NCBI RefSeq assembly: GCF_017497975.1
Contig: NZ_JAGDEL010000012.1
Coordinates: forward strand, 62,001 to 126,000
Length of the DNA stretch: 64,000 nucleotides
Reading direction: 5' to 3'
Origin: Metabacillus bambusae
GTDB taxonomy: Bacteria; Bacillota; Bacilli; Bacillales; Bacillaceae
Position numbers and translations under genes: made by a program. Position 1 is the first letter of the stretch. Every line of letters begins with the position of its first letter. Positions 46,181 through 55,049 of this stretch are shown piece after piece. The notes beneath the pieces are model-generated. The model had not been told where the DNA came from. It was given only the letters and a program-made list of their open reading frames with translations, and did not search any database.

Positions 46181-47254
46181 ATGAAAAAAGAAACCTTACA
46201 ATTATTTAAGACATTAACAGAACTTCCAGGTGCATCTGGAAATGAGCATCAAGTAAGAGCATTTATGAAAAATGAGCTTGAGCCATTGTCTGATGAAATA
46301 GTTCAAGATAAATTAGGTAGTATTTTCGGTGTTAGACATGGAAAGCCAGATGAACCAACAATTATGGTTGCAGGGCATATGGATGAAGTTGGTTTTATGG
46401 TTACTGCGATTACGGATAATGGGATGCTCCGTTTTCAGCCGCTTGGTGGCTGGTGGAGTCAAGTGCTGCTTGCACAAAGAGTAGAAATTATTACAGACAA
46501 TGGGCCAATCATTGGTGTAATTGGTTCAATTCCACCACATTTATTAAATGAATCACAACGATCAAAGCCAATGGAAATAAGTAATATGTTAATTGATATC
46601 GGTGCAGACAGCAAGGATGATGCAAAACAAATTGGGATCAAGCCTGGTCAACAAATTGTTCCGATCTGTCCGTTCACACCAATGGCGAATCCGAAGAAAA
46701 TTCTTGCAAAGGCATGGGATAACCGCTACGGATGTGGACTTGCAATTGAATTACTAAAGGAACTAAAAGATGAAACACTTCCACACACACTTTATTCTGG
46801 AGCGACTGTTCAAGAGGAAGTAGGCCTACGTGGAGCCCAGACAGCAGCTACAATGATTAATCCTGATCTTTTCTTTGCATTAGATGCTGGTCCTGCAAAT
46901 GATATGAGTGGAGATAAGAAAGTGTTCGGACAACTTGGTAAGGGAGCTGTTTTAAGAATTTATGACCGTTCCATGGTTACACATCGTGGTATGAGAGAGT
47001 TTATTCTTGATATGGCAGAAACACATGATATCCCATATCAATATTTCGTATCTCAAGGTGGCACAGATGCAGGGCGTGTCCATGTTTCAAATCAAGGTGT
47101 ACCATCAGCTGTAATTGGAGTATGCTCACGCTATATTCATACATCTGGATCGATCATGCATGTAGATGATTATGCAGCTGCAAAGGAACTTCTTGTGCGT
47201 CTCGTTAAGTCCTGTGATGCTACAACAGTTCAAACCATTAAAAGTAATTCGTAA
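46181..47254 (+). CDS. ytoP: M42-family aminopeptidase YtoP
   Basis: A 357-residue cobalt/zinc aminopeptidase of the glutamyl-aminopeptidase type. Metal and catalytic residues are in AGHMDEVG (His/Asp), KAWDNRYGC (bridging Asp), [10 protein letters not shown] (catalytic Glu), DAGPA and the final IHTSGSIMH (His). It trims N-terminal residues of peptides in the cytoplasm. ATG follows GAGGG. The next gene starts 20 bases downstream. Confidence 0.92.
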   Translation: MKKETLQLFKTLTELPGASGNEHQVRAFMKNELEPLSDEIVQDKLGSIFGVRHGKPDEPTIMVAGHMDEVGFMVTAITDNGMLRFQPLGGWWSQVLLAQRVEIITDNGPIIGVIGSIPPHLLNESQRSKPMEISNMLIDIGADSKDDAKQIGIKPGQQIVPICPFTPMANPKKILAKAWDNRYGCGLAIELLKELKDETLPHTLYSGATVQEEVGLRGAQTAATMINPDLFFALDAGPANDMSGDKKVFGQLGKGAVLRIYDRSMVTHRGMREFILDMAETHDIPYQYFVSQGGTDAGRVHVSNQGVPSAVIGVCSRYIHTSGSIMHVDDYAAAKELLVRLVKSCDATTVQTIKSNS

Positions 47255-47274
47255 ATAGAGTAAGGAGAATGAAC

Positions 47275-47796
47275 GTGATTATCGCAATTGGAACGAAGAA
47301 TCCAACAAAAGTTAATGCAGTTAAAGCTGCTTTTTCCTCACTTTTACCAGGAGAATTTATCTCAATAAATGTACCTTCTAATGTTTCAGCACAGCCTTTG
47401 ACAGACAATGAGACAATGACTGGGGCAATAAATCGTGCAAAGAATGCACTTAAAGAAGCGGATGGTCAAATTGGTGTTGGATTAGAGGGCGGCGTTGTAA
47501 AATCAGAGCTTGGCTATTTTTTATGTAACTGGGGAGCGATTGTTGACGAGCATATGCAACCAATCGTAGCTGGTGGATCGAGGATTGTTATTCCTGAAGA
47601 AGTAGGAGCACAGGTTTTTAGTGGATTGGAATTAGGAGATGTTATGGATCACTATGTCGAAAAACATAATGTTCGCCAAAATGAAGGGGCAATTGGAATT
47701 TTTACAAATGGTTGTGTCAATAGAACGGAAATGTTTACACAGCTAGCAAAACTTTTAGTTGGTCAATACTTATATAAAACCTCTAAGGCTTACTAA
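47275..47796 (+). CDS. DUF84 NTPase (inosine/xanthosine triphosphatase-like)
   Basis: A 173-residue Ham1/Maf-like fold protein: GTKNPTKVNAVKAAF phosphate-binding start, NETMTGAINRAKNAL and GVGLEGGVV. It matches the YjjX/DUF84 family, which hydrolyses non-canonical purine nucleoside triphosphates (ITP, XTP). GTG 47275 has AAGGAG 7 bases upstream, whereas ATG 47269 is one base away. Co-transcribed with ytoP. Confidence 0.85.
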   Translation: MIIAIGTKNPTKVNAVKAAFSSLLPGEFISINVPSNVSAQPLTDNETMTGAINRAKNALKEADGQIGVGLEGGVVKSELGYFLCNWGAIVDEHMQPIVAGGSRIVIPEEVGAQVFSGLELGDVMDHYVEKHNVRQNEGAIGIFTNGCVNRTEMFTQLAKLLVGQYLYKTSKAY

Positions 47797-47809
47797 AGCC
47801 AACAAAAAT

Positions 47810-47836
47810 AAAAAGCGACCCTTTAGTCGCTTTTTA
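47810..47836 (+). terminator. Terminator after the DUF84 gene
   Basis: AAAAAGCGAC / GTCGCTTTTT with loop CCTTTA. Confidence 0.92.
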
Positions 47837-47839
47837 TCG

Positions 47840-48008
47840 TCTAGGAAATTATAAAATTCTTGTACTGTGGATAAGCGCTTGGCATCCAGCTCCAGCGCCT
47901 AGCCCCTCGAGGTCATAAGCCACTTAAGAATTGAAGGTAAAGAACACCTTCTATTCTTAAGCGTCTTATTTGCCCGAGGCTGATCAAGGCGCTTGCGCTT
48001 TTGTTCTT
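47840..48008 (+). repeat. Family A long-hairpin repeat, copy 3
   Basis: Starts TCTAGGAAATTATAAAATTC 4 bases after the terminator T-run and ends AAGGCGCTTGCGCTTTTGTTC. The inner stem CTTAAGAATTGAAGGT / ACCTTCTATTCTTAAG is nearly perfect. The remaining spacer to 48210 is AT-rich with no gene. Confidence 0.88.
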
Positions 48009-48214
48009 TTTCCACTAAATTTGAAAGGACATCAATAGCTTGTTGGATATTTTAAAACCGTAACATTAGCTTTATTTGACAGTTCTATCCCGCCAATTAG
48101 TATGTATTTCTCCAGCTAAGTAAATAATGAATTCCATAATATCCCTTAATATCAGTATTCTTCAATTTCAACATATTTTTCACTCGGTAAAATGTGTAAA
48201 AAAACTACTTTTAC

Positions 48215-48244
48215 TTGTCAATTGAAAAAAATTAGGGGTATTAT
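48215..48244 (+). promoter_or_regulatory. Sigma-A promoter of the lipoprotein gene
   Basis: TTGTCA (48215-48220), 18 bases, TATTAT (48239-48244), about 40 bases upstream of the start codon. Confidence 0.6.
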
Positions 48245-48284
48245 TAAATGAGTTCTATTTACCTAGTATATTTGGGGGATTGAT

Positions 48285-48788
48285 ATGAAGCAATTAACTC
48301 TAGTGTTAAGTCTTTTACTAACTATTTTATTAATGGGCTGTACAATTTCAGATGAAGAATTAACGAAAACCACAATAGATAATACCAAGCAGGCATTCGA
48401 AGACACTCCAAAGGATTCAAATGAACAAACAAAGCTCTTTTCATATTATTTACCTGAAGAATTTACTATAAAAGAAACGAAGATGTATAATGTATTGCTC
48501 GAAAAAGGAAGTAAGAGCTATTTATTATTTGTAAATGAAAACGAGGAAGCTAATAGTAAAGTTTCATATGACACATTAGTAGAAAAATATGAGAAACCTT
48601 TTATTTCTGAAACGTTTGAAGATAAAGAGAGATTCGGCTATCTATTTGTCAATACTCTTGAAAAAAACACCTATGAAGTTACAGTTGGAATCGGTGGAAC
48701 AAAGTTAACGACTGAAGCAAAAATAAATGATGTTTCAGATGCTGCGAAAAATATGATGGATATTGTAAAATCAGTTCATAAAAAATGA
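48285..48788 (+). CDS. Hypothetical lipoprotein (167 aa)
   Basis: Signal peptide with lipobox LLMGC (Cys19), so the mature protein is lipid-anchored outside the membrane. The mature part is acidic and Lys/Glu-rich (QAFEDTPKDSNEQTKLFSYYLPEEFTI). Its YYLPEEFTIKET..LLFVNENE pattern resembles small Bacillus lipoproteins of unknown role. GGGGGATTGAT precedes the ATG. It has its own promoter and terminator and no B. subtilis counterpart that I recall at this position. Confidence 0.75.
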   Translation: MKQLTLVLSLLLTILLMGCTISDEELTKTTIDNTKQAFEDTPKDSNEQTKLFSYYLPEEFTIKETKMYNVLLEKGSKSYLLFVNENEEANSKVSYDTLVEKYEKPFISETFEDKERFGYLFVNTLEKNTYEVTVGIGGTKLTTEAKINDVSDAAKNMMDIVKSVHKK

Positions 48789-48793
48789 CTGTT

Positions 48794-48838
48794 CAAGAGG
48801 CAAAAATAGGGTCAGACCCTTTTTAGGCCTCTTTTTTT
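48794..48838 (+). terminator. Terminator after the lipoprotein gene
   Basis: AGAGGC / GCCTCT outer stem with an inner AGGGTC / GACCCT stem, then TTTTTTT. Confidence 0.8.
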
Positions 48839-48843
48839 CTATA

Positions 48844-49018
48844 GGCTCTGTTAAATCTTATTGTTGTTTTTATATTAGGGAAAGGAAAGCTTGCTCCCTT
48901 TCCGTGGACTAAATGCCTAGACTCCTCGGTTGTTCCTCACTGCGGGGTTTAGTAGCAAGTACTCCCTCAGGAGTGTCGCAGATTTCCCTCATTTATCAAC
49001 AATTTGTTTAACAAAGTC
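48844..49018 (+). repeat. Family C MITE-like element, diverged copy
   Basis: Ends GGCTCTGTTAAATCTTATTG and inverted GACTTTGTTAAACAAATTGTTG. The core has GGAAAGCTTGCTCCCTTTCC and CTCCTCGGTTG..CTCAGGAGTGTCG. It fills the space before ytpP. Confidence 0.7.
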
Positions 49019-49134
49019 TTTCTAAAAGTAGTATTATTATAGTCATTGTAAGGTGGCTAAGTGGAAACGTAAGAGGGAATCATATAAACTATAGATGGAC
49101 TAAACAGAGTTTAATTAAGATGGAGGAAATTGAA

Positions 49135-49449
49135 ATGAAAAAACTAACTTCAGTGGAAGAATATAAACAACTAATTCAAAGTGACAATGTTATTTTTATG
49201 TTCTCAGCAGATTGGTGTCCAGATTGTCGCGTAATCGAACCTATCTTACCTGATATCGAAAAAGAAAATAGCTCATATACATTTTATTATGTCGATCGTG
49301 ATGAATACATAGATTTATGTGTAGAATTAAATGTATTCGGAATCCCAAGCTTTGTTGCATTCCACCAAGGGAAAGAAGTTGGACGATTTGTAAGTAAGGA
49401 TCGTAAAACACAAGAACAAATTCAAGATTTTATTAACAGCCTTACATAG
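49135..49449 (+). CDS. ytpP: Thioredoxin-like protein YtpP
   Basis: A 104-residue thioredoxin-fold protein with active site WCPDC (Cys33-x-x-Cys36 region, in FSADWCPDCRVIEP) and the cis-proline in FGIPSFVAF. It is cytoplasmic and probably a disulfide reductase linked to bacillithiol. ATG 49135 follows TGGAGG; the ATG at 49120 overlaps that site. Confidence 0.88.
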   Translation: MKKLTSVEEYKQLIQSDNVIFMFSADWCPDCRVIEPILPDIEKENSSYTFYYVDRDEYIDLCVELNVFGIPSFVAFHQGKEVGRFVSKDRKTQEQIQDFINSLT

Positions 49450-49571
49450 TACATATAACGAATTCGCATCACTTTAAGGAACACAAAAACGATTGTGAGT
49501 GATAGCTTGTTATTGTGCAAAATTATGGACTAAATTTGGTTGGAAATCGATTTTGGACATGAAAACGAGTT

Positions 49572-49592
49572 AAAGAGGGTTCCATCCTCTTT
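49572..49592 (+). terminator. Weak terminator after ytpP
   Basis: AAAGAGG / CCTCTTT with a 7-base loop. It has only a short T-stretch, so read-through to ytpQ is likely. Confidence 0.4.
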
Positions 49593-49627
49593 CCTTCATA
49601 GAATTTAGTCGAGAGGAGGAACTATGA

Positions 49628-50431
49628 ATGAAAATGACTTCGAGAAAATTAGTAGAAATCCTAAAAGAAAAGCTTACAAAACCACAATGGCAATTTGAAT
49701 TTGATCGAAAGAAGGATTCTCTAAGAATTGAAGATTCCACAACAAACAAAGGTGTAACACTATCTCTTCCGGGAATAATTGCAAAATGGGAAACATCAAA
49801 AGAAAAAGCAATTGATGAAGTTGTCTATTATGTTAAAGAAGCTTTAATCGTTATGAACGAAAAACAAGAGCTTACAGGAAAGGAAAAATCTATATTTCCA
49901 GTGATTCGCTCTACTTCTTTCCCTACCGAGAGCAATGATGGAATTCCGCTTTGCTTCAGTGAGCATACAGCAGAAACAAGAATCTATTATGCACTAGATC
50001 TTGGAAATACGTATCGTTTGATTGATGAAAAAATGATGGAAAAAGAAAATTGGACAAGCGACCAATTAAAAGAAGTATCATCATTTAATATAAGATCCTT
50101 GAAGACAAGTGTAAAAGAAGACAATGTTGCAGGTAACATTTTTTATTTCTTAAACGCAAACGATGGCTATGACGCAAGCAGAATATTGAATGAAAGTCTA
50201 CTGCAATCATTTGAGGAAAAGGTTGAAGGTAAAATGGCTGTTGCTGTTCCACATCAAGACGTGTTAATAATTGTCGATGTTCGCAATAATACAGGTTATG
50301 ATATTCTGGCTCAATTAACAATGAGCTTTTTTGCAAGTGGTACAGTCCCTATTACAGCATTATCGTTTTTATATGAAAATAAAAAGCTTGAGCCCGTTTT
50401 TATTTTAGGGAAAAATAAACCACAAAAATAA
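49628..50431 (+). CDS. ytpQ: DUF1444 family protein YtpQ
   Basis: A 267-residue soluble protein of the conserved Bacillus DUF1444/YtpQ family, which has no known biochemical activity. Starts [16 protein letters not shown] and contains [13 protein letters not shown] and [24 protein letters not shown] precedes the start by about 8 bases. In B. subtilis ytpR follows; here a repeat does. Confidence 0.85.
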   Translation: MKMTSRKLVEILKEKLTKPQWQFEFDRKKDSLRIEDSTTNKGVTLSLPGIIAKWETSKEKAIDEVVYYVKEALIVMNEKQELTGKEKSIFPVIRSTSFPTESNDGIPLCFSEHTAETRIYYALDLGNTYRLIDEKMMEKENWTSDQLKEVSSFNIRSLKTSVKEDNVAGNIFYFLNANDGYDASRILNESLLQSFEEKVEGKMAVAVPHQDVLIIVDVRNNTGYDILAQLTMSFFASGTVPITALSFLYENKKLEPVFILGKNKPQK

Positions 50432-50535
50432 ATACTAGATTAAATTTCCTAAAAAGGTTTGCACACCCATAAATGGAATCTTCAAACCGAACAATCTAGA
50501 AGAAAAATAAAAGAAATGAAAGAGGCGGCCGATAT

Positions 50536-50560
50536 AGCTTCCATCGTGATGGAGGTTATT
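50536..50560 (+). terminator. Possible terminator after ytpQ
   Basis: AGCTTCCATC / GATGGAGGTT with one or two G-T pairs is followed by ATTTTAATT. Confidence 0.5.
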
Positions 50561-50596
50561 TTAATTATTGGTTATCCTCTTTTTTTCTTTAATTTA

Positions 50597-50817
50597 GGCT
50601 GTTTTCGCAAACTTTGTTGATATTTACTAAGTAATGCGGTCTGGTTGATTGCAGCGAAAGATGCTCGCTTTCCGCGGGGCGGGCGGTGAGCCTCCTCGGC
50701 GTAAACGCCTGCATGAGTCTCACCTGTCCCGCTACTCCCGCAGGTGTCTCGCAATCCGTTCCAATCAACTTGAATTAGTTTTTTGTTTTAAAAGCAACAA
50801 TCTCTTAGAAAAGAGCC
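50597..50817 (+). repeat. Family B MITE-like element, copy 3
   Basis: A 221-base copy, GGCTGTTTTCGCAAACTTTG at left, inverted GGCTCTTTTCTAAGAGATTG at right; core includes GGTTGATTGCAGCGAAAG and CTACTCCCGCAGGTGTCTCG. TTA flanks both ends, a possible 3-base target duplication. The remaining 220 bases before sftA show no gene. Confidence 0.88.
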
Positions 50818-51037
50818 TTAATTTATCTTTTGAAGTAAGGGGAATTTTTCAGTATCAATAAGTCTAGTAGATTTTACCCTTACCGATATAACGGAATTTT
50901 TACCTAAAACCTTCTTCCTACAGTTGGACCTTAAAAAGCATTTGTTTATCACAATGATTGAAGTTTATCTACAAATCTAGACATTTATTGATACAATAGA
51001 GTATAAGATATTTTGAAATGTTGAAAGAGTGATAAAG

Positions 51038-53788
51038 ATGAATTGGTTAACAAAGTTAGTCTCCTATTTCTCTGGAGAAGATGAAAAAGAATATGAAAAA
51101 AAAGCAGAATTACAAGATGATCTCAATGCTCATTCCGTTTTCAACACTCCTTCGAGCGTTGAAGGTAAAAATCGAACAAACATTACTGCTGAAGCTAAGG
51201 TCGCCTATCAATATCCAAAAGGTAACTTTAGGTTTCCGATGATTCCAGATGAAAAGTTAGCAAGTCGCGATGAACGTTCCAAGCGTCCAACACGTACATA
51301 CGATTATCAAAAACATAGCGGAGAAGTTCCATTTACTCCTAAAAGTCCAGCTACTAAACCAAAAATAAATCCGAAGAAGGCTGATGAGAAACCTAAACGA
51401 CCTTTTAGTCCGACCGCTATACCATCACCTATTTATGGGTTTCAAACAAAAGAAGAGAGGATAATGACTCGTCCGCAGTTACAAGTGGAGAACCGTGGGA
51501 TAAATGGTTCGTTACTTTCAAAAACTGAAGAGAAACAGTCTTCAAGAACAGTCATTAAAAACTTTCAACAAGAAAAGCAAGAAAAAATCGAACAAAATGA
51601 TACAGAAATAAATTTTGTTCGTAAGCAAAACTCAATGGTTGAAAAAGAAGATAAGCACACTGAAATGAGTTTTTCTCATGAAGAGATTGAAGAAACTCAA
51701 TTAAATAGCAATGCAAACGTTGAGGAGAACCTTGAAGTGAATGATCTGAGGATTGACGATGATTTGAGTCAATTTAACACATTCTACGAAGAAGAAACAC
51801 TAGGAATTGAGGAGCAAAAGCAAGAAATTCAAATAAGTGAACTTGAACTAGAAGTATCGCTAGAAGAGGATGAAATGTCTCTAATCAACTTGGAAGATGA
51901 ATCAACTATTTGGGTAACTCGAGAACCTTTAACAGCTATCGAAGAGGAAGAAACTCAATTAGATTCAGTACAGGTTAATAGTCCTGAAATAAATCAACTT
52001 CTCCACCGAGCTGAATTAGACGAAGAAGAATTTCAACAGGAATTACACAACACAGTCATTGAAAGTGAGCTTGAAAATACATTCGTTCATATGAAGGATC
52101 CAATACAGCAAGAGGTTCTTCCAGAGGATACTAGGAACAATGTTAATCTGTCACATGAAGAGGAACGTCTGGAAGAAAATGAACAGCAGATAGTCAATCA
52201 TCATCAAGAAAATTATTTAAAAGAAGAAGATGAGTATCAGCCTATTGTGCCTCATCAAGAAAATCTTACAAAAGACGAGAAGCAGAAAATCGAAACTAAA
52301 ACTAGAAACAATACCCTTCCTTTCAATGTTATGATGCTAGGTCGAGATAAACAACGGATGAGAGCGAAAGAGGACAGTTATCAGTTTCCATCACTTGCAT
52401 TTTTAAATGTTCCAGATAAGGAAGTTTTAGAAGATCATTCATGGTTGAATGATCAGAAAGAGCTTTTAGATGTCACCTTAAAAAACTTTAATGTTCGGGC
52501 TAGTGTTGTAAATGTTACTCAAGGCCCTTCTGTCACAAGATTTGAGGTTCATCCTGAACCAGGTGTGAAGGTAAATAAAATTACAAACTTAAGTGATGAT
52601 ATTAAATTGAGCTTATCTGCCAAGGACATTAGGATTGAGGCACCGATACCTGGGAAAAATACGATTGGAATTGAAGTTCCTAATAAGGTAAGTAAGATGG
52701 TTTATTTACGTGAAATAATCCGAAGTCCAGAATTTAGAACGAATCCATCGCCGATGACTGCAGTGTTAGGTTTGGATATCTCTGGTCAGCCTGCTGTTAC
52801 AGATTTAAAGAAAATGCCTCACGGACTTATTGCAGGCGCAACTGGTTCTGGTAAAAGTGTCTGTATTAATACAATTCTTGTCAGCCTGTTATACAAAGCG
52901 TCACCACATGAAGTGAAATTAATGCTCATTGATCCGAAAATGGTTGAATTGGCACCTTATAATGAAATTCCACACTTAGTAAGTCCTGTTATTACCGATG
53001 TAAAGGCAGCAACTGCAGCTTTAAAATGGGCTGTGGAGGAAATGGAACGTCGATATGAGCTATTTGCTCATTCTGGTACAAGAGAGATTACGAGATATAA
53101 TCAACTTGTAAAAGAGCATAAACAAGGTGAACATCTACCATACCTAGTTATCGTCATCGATGAGTTAGCAGACTTAATGATGGTTGCACCAAATGATGTC
53201 GAAGAAGCCATTTGTCGGATCGCGCAAAAGGCTCGTGCATGTGGAATTCATTTGATCGTAGCTACTCAGCGTCCTTCTGTAGATGTTATTACAGGCTTAA
53301 TTAAAGCGAATATCCCAACGAGAATTGCTTTTTCTGTTTCTTCCCAAGTGGATTCAAGAACAATTATTGATGTAAATGGTGCAGAAAAACTTCTTGGTAA
53401 AGGTGATATGTTGTTTTTAGAAAACGGCTCATCGAAAGCTGTAAGGCTGCAAGGTACATTTGTATCAGATGAAGAAATTGAACGAGTAGTTAAACATGTA
53501 AGGCATCAATCAAAGCCAGACTATTTATTTCATCAAGATGAGTTGGTGAAAAAAGCAATCATACAATCTGAAGAAGATGAGTTATTTCCTGAAGCATGTG
53601 AATTTGTTGTGAATCAAGGGGGAGCATCAACATCACTTCTTCAAAGACGTTTTAGAATCGGCTATAATCGAGCAGCAAGACTGATCGATATGATGGAGGA
53701 GCAAGGAATAATTTCAGAAAATCGTGGAAGTAAGCCACGAGATATTCTCATTTCTGAAGAGGAATTAGATTCGATTCAAAGTGAGTAG
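51038..53788 (+). CDS. sftA: DNA translocase SftA (FtsK/SpoIIIE family)
   Basis: A 916-residue protein. No membrane segments, unlike SpoIIIE, which identifies SftA. An acidic, low-complexity linker covers about 50-430. The motor follows, with Walker A GATGSGKSV, Walker B IDELADLMM, and the C-terminal gamma winged helix (LLQRRFRIGYNRAARLID), which reads SRS/KOPS-like DNA sites. It clears chromosome DNA from the closing septum. The start at 51038 is preferred to GTG 51029. Confidence 0.92.
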   Translation: MNWLTKLVSYFSGEDEKEYEKKAELQDDLNAHSVFNTPSSVEGKNRTNITAEAKVAYQYPKGNFRFPMIPDEKLASRDERSKRPTRTYDYQKHSGEVPFTPKSPATKPKINPKKADEKPKRPFSPTAIPSPIYGFQTKEERIMTRPQLQVENRGINGSLLSKTEEKQSSRTVIKNFQQEKQEKIEQNDTEINFVRKQNSMVEKEDKHTEMSFSHEEIEETQLNSNANVEENLEVNDLRIDDDLSQFNTFYEEETLGIEEQKQEIQISELELEVSLEEDEMSLINLEDESTIWVTREPLTAIEEEETQLDSVQVNSPEINQLLHRAELDEEEFQQELHNTVIESELENTFVHMKDPIQQEVLPEDTRNNVNLSHEEERLEENEQQIVNHHQENYLKEEDEYQPIVPHQENLTKDEKQKIETKTRNNTLPFNVMMLGRDKQRMRAKEDSYQFPSLAFLNVPDKEVLEDHSWLNDQKELLDVTLKNFNVRASVVNVTQGPSVTRFEVHPEPGVKVNKITNLSDDIKLSLSAKDIRIEAPIPGKNTIGIEVPNKVSKMVYLREIIRSPEFRTNPSPMTAVLGLDISGQPAVTDLKKMPHGLIAGATGSGKSVCINTILVSLLYKASPHEVKLMLIDPKMVELAPYNEIPHLVSPVITDVKAATAALKWAVEEMERRYELFAHSGTREITRYNQLVKEHKQGEHLPYLVIVIDELADLMMVAPNDVEEAICRIAQKARACGIHLIVATQRPSVDVITGLIKANIPTRIAFSVSSQVDSRTIIDVNGAEKLLGKGDMLFLENGSSKAVRLQGTFVSDEEIERVVKHVRHQSKPDYLFHQDELVKKAIIQSEEDELFPEACEFVVNQGGASTSLLQRRFRIGYNRAARLIDMMEEQGIISENRGSKPRDILISEEELDSIQSE

Positions 53789-53849
53789 TGCATAGTAAAG
53801 GAAAATGGTATGATACGTTAAATAGAAAGGGATAAGGGAGTTTAGGTCG

Positions 53850-53969
53850 ATGAAGGAATTTGTATTAAAGCAACAAGGGGAATTCAGCTTTTCTACTGTT
53901 ATTAGGTTAAAAAAACGTGGAATTATTAAAGTGTCTCATTCAATTCCACGTTTAGAAAAAGTTGAGTAA
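53850..53969 (+). CDS. Possible 39-aa protein downstream of sftA
   Basis: An ATG with AAGGGAG 9 bases upstream opens MKEFVLKQQGEFSFSTVIRLKKRGIIKVSHSIPRLEKVE. Its last third overlaps a perfect inverted repeat (53913-53953). The good ribosome binding site and spacing to the next gene (2 bases) favour translation, but the ORF is short and has no recognised family. Confidence 0.4.
   Translation: MKEFVLKQQGEFSFSTVIRLKKRGIIKVSHSIPRLEKVE
53906..53953 (-). terminator. Perfect inverted repeat with T-run on the minus strand
   Basis: AAACGTGGAATT / AATTCCACGTTT, 12-bp stem with a 17-base loop. On the minus strand the right arm is followed by TTTTTTT, the form of a terminator, yet no minus-strand gene is nearby. 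Confidence 0.5.
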
Positions 53970-53971
53970 TT

Positions 53972-54619
53972 ATGGATAATATTGTTCATTTTCAAACCCT
54001 CCGCAAGGAAAAAGAAGACCAACTTTCTACCTACGTTGTTCAACATACTGCAATGATCAAGAGCTATGTAGACCGTCAAGTAAACATTAGAGAAAAAGTG
54101 AAGGCTAAGTATATTTTTAGTGAAAAAGTAGGTTGTGAGAGATCATCCGTTTTTACTAAAATAGAAGAGCAGCTTTTTCTTGATTGGTTTACTTTTGATT
54201 ATTTGACGATAAAAGGAACAACCATTTACCAATCATTTGTGGATCACTCGAGTAATAAGAGACATTCATTAGATGCTGTGGTACATGCACTTTTTATGGC
54301 TAGTGTACTTGAGCCATTTAAAGTAATAAAATCAAATGATGGTCATATACATGCAGAGAAATTACTTACAGGTGAACGATGTACAATTAAGACATTTTCA
54401 AAAAACAAAATGGTTAATGGAGAAGACATTATCTTTTTACGTTCAGTTCCGGTATTTGATAAGCTTTTGTGTATTAGCGAAATTTTTGTTCAATGTGATC
54501 AAAAAACAATTAGTAACTTAGTAAGTCATTTTGAAAAAAGTAAAGATAGTTGGCGTACATTTTTAAAGAAATTTTCCATAAAATATAGTTGGAACAGAGA
54601 TGCATCAGTTGAAAAGTGA
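53972..54619 (+). CDS. Hypothetical protein (215 aa) after sftA
   Basis: A 215-residue soluble, basic protein starting MDNIVHFQTLRKEKEDQL, with a helical N-terminus (VQHTAMIKSYVDRQVNIREKVK) and a mixed alpha/beta rest (GEDIIFLRSVPVFDKLLCISEIFVQCD). No signal or membrane segment. I do not recognise it. It lies between sftA and murC where B. subtilis has nothing that I recall. No Shine-Dalgarno sequence stands close to the ATG, so coupling to the 39-aa ORF 2 bases upstream is possible. Confidence 0.68.
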   Translation: MDNIVHFQTLRKEKEDQLSTYVVQHTAMIKSYVDRQVNIREKVKAKYIFSEKVGCERSSVFTKIEEQLFLDWFTFDYLTIKGTTIYQSFVDHSSNKRHSLDAVVHALFMASVLEPFKVIKSNDGHIHAEKLLTGERCTIKTFSKNKMVNGEDIIFLRSVPVFDKLLCISEIFVQCDQKTISNLVSHFEKSKDSWRTFLKKFSIKYSWNRDASVEK

Positions 54620-54655
54620 CATTCTAAGTCCAATGTAAGGTTTCCACTATTTTCA

Positions 54656-55049
54656 TGGTCATTATTTCATGCAAGTGATATAATATACAACCGTAAGCTT
54701 ATTACATATGTTAAAGAAAAATTAGGAAGTATAAGTTTAGAACTGATTTTCGCATTTACCCTTTAGAGTAGTAAACTCCAAAATTCTCGTTGATACATTT
54801 TTTTGTAAACACAACCATAGGTTGTTGGAGCTACCTTATAGCGGATATCATGTTTGCCTGGTTTAACTAGGCAACTGTGCTTTTCTTTCACTTAATTAAA
54901 ATTAAATCTTATGGATGATAGTATAAGAAAAACGAAAGCTTTGCCACTTTAAGCCAAGTTTTTCGAATTGGATTCATATAGATGGGTTGCAAATCTAGAT
55001 GAGCGTCATATACTGTCAATCAGATAGACGTTTGTTGGAGGTTCTAATT
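54656..55049 (+). promoter_or_regulatory. Promoter and long untranslated leader of murC
   Basis: TGGTCA (54656-54661), 17 bases and TATAAT (54679-54684) place a start near 54691, leaving about 360 bases before the murC ATG. The leader has two compact hairpins, CAACC-ATA-GGTTG (54812-54824) and TTGCCTGGTT / AACTAGGCAA (54854-54874), the latter soon followed by CTTTTCTTTC. It matches no riboswitch that I know. Confidence 0.45.
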
